From: an uncultured Actinomycetes bacterium
GTDB taxonomy: Bacteria; Actinomycetota; Acidimicrobiia; Acidimicrobiales; Microtrichaceae
Reading direction: 5' to 3'
Length of the DNA stretch: 9,191 bases
Assembly: GCA_903941145.1 (NCBI GenBank)
Contig: CAJANQ010000261.1
Coordinates: 1-9,191 of the forward strand
Shown here: positions 6,179 to 9,191 of the stretch, piece by piece
How the letters are laid out: each line of letters begins with the position of its first letter
How positions within the stretch are numbered: the first letter of the stretch is position 1
Made by a program: the position numbers and the translations under genes
The notes under the pieces: generated by a model
Databases searched by the model: none
Seen by the model: only the letters and a program-made list of their open reading frames with translations
What the model was told of the DNA's origin: nothing

Positions 6179-6652
6179 TCAGTCGCCGAGGGCGTCGAGC
6201 TGGGCGACACGGGCCTCGTGGCGGCCGCCCTCGAACTCGGCGTCGAGCCAGGCGTCGAGCGCGGCGACGGCGACGGCCGGGCCGAGCAGCCGCTCGCCCA
6301 GGCAGAGCACGTTGGCGTCGTTGTGCTGGCGGCTGAGCCTGGCCGAGGTCTCGTCGTGGACGACCGCGGCGCGGACGCCGGCGACCTTGTTGGCGGCGAT
6401 CGAGATACCGATGCCGGAGCCGCAGATACACACGCCCAGGTCCGCCTCGCCGGCGGCGACGGCACGGCCGACGGCGGCACCGAACTCGGGGTAGTCGACC
6501 CGGTCGCCGCTGTTGGTGCCCAGGTCCAGCACCTCCGCACCACGGGAGCGCAGGTGCTCGGCCAGGTCGTCCTTCATGAGGTAGCCGCCGTGGTCGGCAC
6601 CCATCGCCACACGTAGCGGGGCGCCCGAGCGGTTGGTGAGCGGGTCAGTCAC
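6179..6652 (-). CDS. rpiB: Ribose-5-phosphate isomerase B
   Basis: This RpiB/LacAB-family sugar-phosphate isomerase converts ribulose-5-phosphate to ribose-5-phosphate in the non-oxidative pentose phosphate pathway. From the GTG at 6652 the protein has 157 residues, a normal family length. The substrate loop is MGADHGG (17-23). The catalytic-loop motif GVCICGSGIGISIAANK (73-89) places the base cysteine at C77, with phosphate and ring-opening contacts expected from HDETSARLSRQHNDANVL (99-116). Internal starts at GTG 6610 and ATG 6604 would remove the first strand or leave only two or three residues before it. GTG 6652 is favoured because a TAGACT -10 box ends seven bases upstream and no Shine-Dalgarno sequence is present. 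Many mycobacterial RpiB proteins replace the cysteine with a Glu-dependent site; this one keeps the cysteine form. It leads the rpiB-glyA pair. Confidence 0.94.
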   Translation of the reverse strand: MTDPLTNRSGAPLRVAMGADHGGYLMKDDLAEHLRSRGAEVLDLGTNSGDRVDYPEFGAAVGRAVAAGEADLGVCICGSGIGISIAANKVAGVRAAVVHDETSARLSRQHNDANVLCLGERLLGPAVAVAALDAWLDAEFEGGRHEARVAQLDALGD

Positions 6653-6659
6653 GGGCCGC

Positions 6660-6665
6660 AGTCTA
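6660..6665 (-). promoter_or_regulatory. Candidate -10 box for leaderless rpiB
   Basis: Read on the minus strand the hexamer is TAGACT, seven bases before the GTG at 6652. The spacing would place the transcript start at or beside the start codon. No convincing -35 box is visible. It would probably drive rpiB-glyA. Confidence 0.4.
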
Positions 6666-6722
6666 CGACGGCCCCACGGACCCGTTCGCCGCCCCCGTTG
6701 GGGGCACTGCTGGCGAGTCTCG

Positions 6723-6728
6723 TACGCT
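6723..6728 (+). promoter_or_regulatory. Candidate -10 box for the leaderless thiolase-like gene
   Basis: TACGCT ends eight bases before the ATG at 6737, where there is no Shine-Dalgarno sequence. A weak TTGGGG at 6698-6703, 19 bases upstream of the box, could serve as -35. It lies within the 84-base divergent gap shared with rpiB. Confidence 0.4.
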
Positions 6729-6736
6729 CCCGCCCC

Positions 6737-8218
6737 ATGTCCATCGACCCCCGCACCCCGGTCGTCATCGGCGTCGGCCAGTTCCTCAACCGAGTCGACC
6801 AGGGCGCCGAGCCGCAGTCCCCGCACGAGCTGATGGTCGAGGCGCTCCGTCTGGCCGAGTCCGACGCCGGCGCCCCCGGCGCTGCGGCCCGGGCCGAGGT
6901 CGTCGCCGCGGTGCCGGTGATCTCGTGGCGCTACCGCGACCCGGCCCGCCTGGTGGCCGAGGCCGTCGGAGCCAGCGGCGCCGCCACCTGGTACCCGACG
7001 GTCGGCGGCAACACGCCGCAGCTGCTGGTCAACAAGCTGGCCGGCGCCATCGCGGCGGGTGACGTGGACCTGGGCGTCGTGGTGGGTGGCGAGGCGTACC
7101 GGACCCGCATGGACGCCCGCCGTCACGACCGGCCCCTGGACTGGCCGAAGCAGGACGAGTCGCTCGACCCCACGTGGAACGACGGCGAGCCGTTCCTGAT
7201 GGGCCACCCGGCGGAGCAGGCCCGCGGGATCTTCATGCCGACCCAGGCGTACCCGCTCTTCGAGAACGCGCTCTGGCACGAGTCCGGCCGCACCCTGCAG
7301 GAGCACCTGGCCCATGTCGGTCGCATCTGGGCGGGCTACTCACAGGTCGCCGCGGACAACCCGTTCGCCTGGCGCCGCGAGTCCTACACGGCCGACGAGA
7401 TCACGACCCCCACGCCGGACAACCGGCTGGTCGGGTTCCCGTACACCAAGCGCATGGTGTCGAACCCCGACGTCGACATGTCGTCCGCCGTCATCGTCTG
7501 CTCGGCCGACCGGGCCGCTGCCCTGGGCGTCCCGAAGGACCGCTGGGTGTTCGTGCATGCCGGCACCGACGGCAAGGACCGCTCCATGTCCGAGCGCCGC
7601 GACTTCGTGTCCTCCCCCGCCATCGGGGCAGCCGGGAACCTGGCGCTCGAGCTGGCCGACGTGCGCGTCGAGGAGCTGGGCCACCTGGACCTGTACTCGT
7701 GCTTCCCGTCGGCCGTGCAGCTCGCGGTCAAGGAGCTCGGCGTCGACGACACGCTCCCGCTCACGGTCTACGGCGGGCTGGGGTTCGCCGGCGGCCCGTG
7801 GAACAACCCGGTGGGCCACGCCATCGCCTCGATGGTCGGCGCACTGCGCGACGACGCCGGCTCGGTCGGCCTGGTGACGGCCAACGGCGGCCACGTCGAC
7901 AAGCACAGCTTCGGCGTCTACTCGACCACCCCGCCGGCCGACGGGTTCCGCCACGCCAAGCCGCAGGACCAGATCGACGCAGTGCCGGGCACCGGGGTCG
8001 AGGACGACTACCAGGGACCCGCGACGGTGGAGACCTGGACCGTCATGTACGGCCGCGACCGGTCGCCCGAGCGGGCCCATGCCGCCGTCCGCACCCCGGC
8101 CGGCACGCGGGCCTGGGCCGTGAGCGACGACCCCGACCTCATGGCCCGCGCCGCGGCGGAGGACCTGGTGGGCGTGGCGGTGGCCGTCGGTGCCGACGGC
8201 GTGCTGACGTTCGCCTGA
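6737..8218 (+). CDS. Thiolase-like protein with extra C-terminal domain (TLP1 type), usually named acetyl-CoA acetyltransferase
   Basis: This 493-residue protein has the thiolase fold but resembles the mycobacterial thiolase-like type 1 proteins, which carry an additional C-terminal domain. The N-terminal half begins with TPVVIGVGQFLNR (7-19). The site where thiolases have the nucleophilic cysteine reads TVGGNTPQLL (88-97), with no Cys. Later active-site loops appear as LYSCFPSAVQL (319-329), GGPWNNPVGHAIASM (352-366) with a retained GH at 360-361, and TANGGH (381-386), where the second catalytic Cys of CxG would sit. The only cysteines are C255 and C322. Residues from about 425 to 493 form the extra domain (ATVETWTVMYGRD onward). 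A classical thiolase reaction is therefore doubtful; acyl-CoA or lipid binding is a possible role. The ATG at 6737 has a -10-like box eight bases upstream, suggesting a leaderless message. It converges with the cNMP-domain gene. Confidence 0.85.
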   Translation: MSIDPRTPVVIGVGQFLNRVDQGAEPQSPHELMVEALRLAESDAGAPGAAARAEVVAAVPVISWRYRDPARLVAEAVGASGAATWYPTVGGNTPQLLVNKLAGAIAAGDVDLGVVVGGEAYRTRMDARRHDRPLDWPKQDESLDPTWNDGEPFLMGHPAEQARGIFMPTQAYPLFENALWHESGRTLQEHLAHVGRIWAGYSQVAADNPFAWRRESYTADEITTPTPDNRLVGFPYTKRMVSNPDVDMSSAVIVCSADRAAALGVPKDRWVFVHAGTDGKDRSMSERRDFVSSPAIGAAGNLALELADVRVEELGHLDLYSCFPSAVQLAVKELGVDDTLPLTVYGGLGFAGGPWNNPVGHAIASMVGALRDDAGSVGLVTANGGHVDKHSFGVYSTTPPADGFRHAKPQDQIDAVPGTGVEDDYQGPATVETWTVMYGRDRSPERAHAAVRTPAGTRAWAVSDDPDLMARAAAEDLVGVAVAVGADGVLTFA

Positions 8219-8243
8219 CCGACGTCAGGTCGGACGGTCAGGC
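8213..8243. terminator. Stem-loop containing both convergent stop codons
   Basis: GCCTGACCG (8213-8221) and CGGTCAGGC (8235-8243) are a perfect nine-base inverted repeat around a 13-base loop. The left arm contains the thiolase-like gene's TGA (8216-8218) and the right arm contains the cNMP gene's stop (8238-8240). Alternative smaller stems exist inside (CCTGAC/GTCAGG, 8214-8229). No T-run follows. It is a likely bidirectional terminator or transcript 3'-end protector. Confidence 0.5.
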
Positions 8244-8660
8244 CCCGGGGTTCTTCAGGCGGTTGGAGAGGATCGTCAGGACCTTCTCGGACACCGCCGG
8301 CATCTCGTCGAGCAGCGTCCTGAACGCCTTGGAGTCGAACCGCACGAGGCGCAGGTCCGTGTCGGCCGCGACGGTCGCCGTGCGGGGCCGGTGGTCGACG
8401 AGGGCCATCTCCCCCACCATCGAGCCGGCGTCGAGCGACGCGACGTGCTCGCCACGGACGTAGACGCTGGCCACGCCGGACTCGATGACGAAGCACTCGG
8501 TGCCGGGGTCGCCCTGGTCCATGATCACGGTGCCGGCCGGGGCCTCGACCTCGGTGCCCAGCTCGGCCACGCGCTGCAGGTCGGGCTCGGAGAACCCGTC
8601 GAAGAACGGGATGCCGGACAGCCAGTCGGTGCTTTCCTGCGGCTTCTTGCCGAAGAACAT
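8238..8660 (-). CDS. Stand-alone cyclic-nucleotide-binding (Crp-type cNMP) domain protein
   Basis: This 140-residue protein consists almost entirely of one cNMP-binding beta-barrel. A short helix WLSGIPFFDGFSEPDLQRVA (13-32) precedes the barrel, which runs from PAGTVIMDQGDPGTECFVIE (41-60) to about residue 110. The phosphate-binding cassette GEMALVDHRPRTATV (83-97) keeps the Gly, Glu and Arg-Thr-Ala residues (R93-A95) expected for binding cAMP or cGMP. The C-helix (about 108-136) ends the protein. There is no helix-turn-helix, kinase, channel or transferase domain, so it is not a Crp/Fnr transcription factor. It may act as a small sensor partner for another protein, which is inference. The ATG at 8660 has GAGGGGG (8668-8674) seven bases upstream. 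It is downstream of prmC on the same strand but separated by a stem-loop. Confidence 0.88.
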   Translation of the reverse strand: MFFGKKPQESTDWLSGIPFFDGFSEPDLQRVAELGTEVEAPAGTVIMDQGDPGTECFVIESGVASVYVRGEHVASLDAGSMVGEMALVDHRPRTATVAADTDLRLVRFDSKAFRTLLDEMPAVSEKVLTILSNRLKNPGA

Positions 8661-8699
8661 GGTCGATCCCCCTCGGACCTGCGGACGACCGAAACCCTA

Positions 8700-8714
8700 G
8701 CCCTGCGGCAGGGC
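8700..8714 (-). terminator. Stem-loop after prmC
   Basis: GCCCTG (8700-8705) and CAGGGC (8709-8714) pair across a three-base loop, starting five bases past the prmC stop. Read on the minus strand the hairpin is followed by TAGGGTTTC, so a short T stretch follows. It may reduce read-through into the cNMP-domain gene. Confidence 0.4.
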
Positions 8715-8718
8715 CCGG

Positions 8719-9191
8719 TCAGCGGAGGGGCGAGCGGGCCACCAGGGCCCGGTCCCGGCCCGCCAGGTCGCGCTCGACGCGGGCCTCGGCAAAGTGCCCG
8801 AGCGCCAGGTCGACCATGGCCGGGGCCTGCTCGGGCGACAGCTCGCACACCAGCACGCCCTCGTCGACGAGCCACTCCCCCGCGCCCGTGACCAGGGTGC
8901 GCAGGTCGTCGGTGCCGTCGTCGCCGGGGGCGAACAGCGCGGTGGCGGGCTCCCAGTCGACGACGTCGGCCGGGAGCGGGGCGGTCGTGGCGACGTACGG
9001 CGGGTTCGAGACGACCAGGTGCAGGCGGCCGCGCAGCTCGGGCGGCAGCGCCGCGAACCACGGGCCCTGCGAGGTCCGCACCCGCGCTGCGGCACGGCCG
9101 ACGCCCACGGTGTTGGCCCGGGCCACGGCCAGCGCGTCCTCGCTCACGTCGGTCATCCAGACCGAGGTGCGGACCCGCTCGGTGGCGAACG
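8719..9191 (-). CDS. prmC: Release factor glutamine methyltransferase PrmC, C-terminal part (start beyond window)
   Basis: This S-adenosylmethionine-dependent enzyme methylates the glutamine of the GGQ motif in peptide release factors RF1 and RF2. Only the C-terminal portion is visible. The reading frame stays open to the right edge, where it reads FATERVRTSVWMTDVSEDAL, matching the strand that carries the acidic SAM-ribose residue. The catalytic signature NPPYV is encoded at 8992-9006. After it come the family-typical DWEPATALFAPGDDGTDDLR region, then ELSPEQA and DLAGRDRALVA near the C terminus. The N-terminal helical domain and the first SAM-binding glycine motif lie outside the window, so no start is assigned; an internal ATG at 9156 is not the real start. 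By usual gene order prfA should lie further right. The other NPPY methyltransferases (for example PrmB) are less likely, given the DLAGRDR ending. Confidence 0.93.
   Translation of the reverse strand, partial: FATERVRTSVWMTDVSEDALAVARANTVGVGRAAARVRTSQGPWFAALPPELRGRLHLVVSNPPYVATTAPLPADVVDWEPATALFAPGDDGTDDLRTLVTGAGEWLVDEGVLVCELSPEQAPAMVDLALGHFAEARVERDLAGRDRALVARSPLR

Noticed and set aside
5195..6616. A 473-codon open frame on the plus strand opposite glyA and rpiB
   Set aside because: It is antisense to two unmistakable enzymes, and its Val/Gly/Arg/Asp-rich composition is typical of high-GC shadow frames. No ribosome binding site or known motif.
1..9191. CRISPR array, tRNA/rRNA, insertion sequence or defence-system genes
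   Set aside because: No regularly spaced repeats, cloverleaf-like segments, transposase motifs or nuclease/toxin signatures were found on either strand by reading; all major frames are explained by metabolic or housekeeping genes.

Overview
The window is very GC-rich, densely coding chromosomal DNA with nine protein genes, the last cut by the right edge. High GC, frequent GTG starts, apparent leaderless starts, an F420/flavin split-barrel protein and a mycobacterial-type thiolase-like protein suggest Actinomycetota. A deep-branching member such as Acidimicrobiia is possible, but that is a guess. I saw no rRNA, tRNA, CRISPR array, insertion sequence or prophage gene, and base composition looks uniform. 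The content is housekeeping and metabolic. I do not find a convincing new multi-gene system.

Layout from left to right. Bases 1-185 are a leader with a weak promoter candidate. At 186-1931 (+) is a D-aminoacylase-type amidohydrolase. Its last 14 bases overlap tail to tail with a WecA-type polyprenyl-phosphate GlcNAc-1-phosphate transferase (1918-3087, -). A relatively AT-rich, palindrome-rich divergent region (3088-3221) separates wecA from a second lipid-carrier sugar-phosphate transferase of the WcaJ/PglC type (3222-4328, +). A PPOX/F420-type split-barrel protein follows (4348-4869, +). Then come glyA (4883-6127, -) and rpiB (6179-6652, -), probably cotranscribed as rpiB-glyA. Divergent from rpiB is a thiolase-like protein (6737-8218, +), which converges on a stand-alone cyclic-nucleotide-binding-domain protein (8238-8660, -). 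The window ends in the C-terminal part of prmC (8719-9191, -), whose start lies beyond the right edge.

The minus-strand order prmC ... rpiB, glyA, wecA resembles a gene order known, from general knowledge, near the ATP synthase operon in Gram-positive bacteria and actinomycetes (prfA-prmC-sua5 ... rpiB-glyA-wecA-atp). Here plus-strand metabolic genes interrupt it, and sua5 is not in the visible interval. Functionally, rpiB supplies ribose-5-phosphate and glyA supplies one-carbon units and glycine. WecA and the WcaJ-like enzyme both load a sugar phosphate onto polyprenyl phosphate at the start of envelope polymer synthesis, and they share one divergent control region. PrmC methylates peptide release factors.

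At regulatory scale, TANNNT-type -10 boxes lie 6-8 bases before four start codons that lack a ribosome binding site. Stem-loops span the stop codons at two of the three convergent gene ends.
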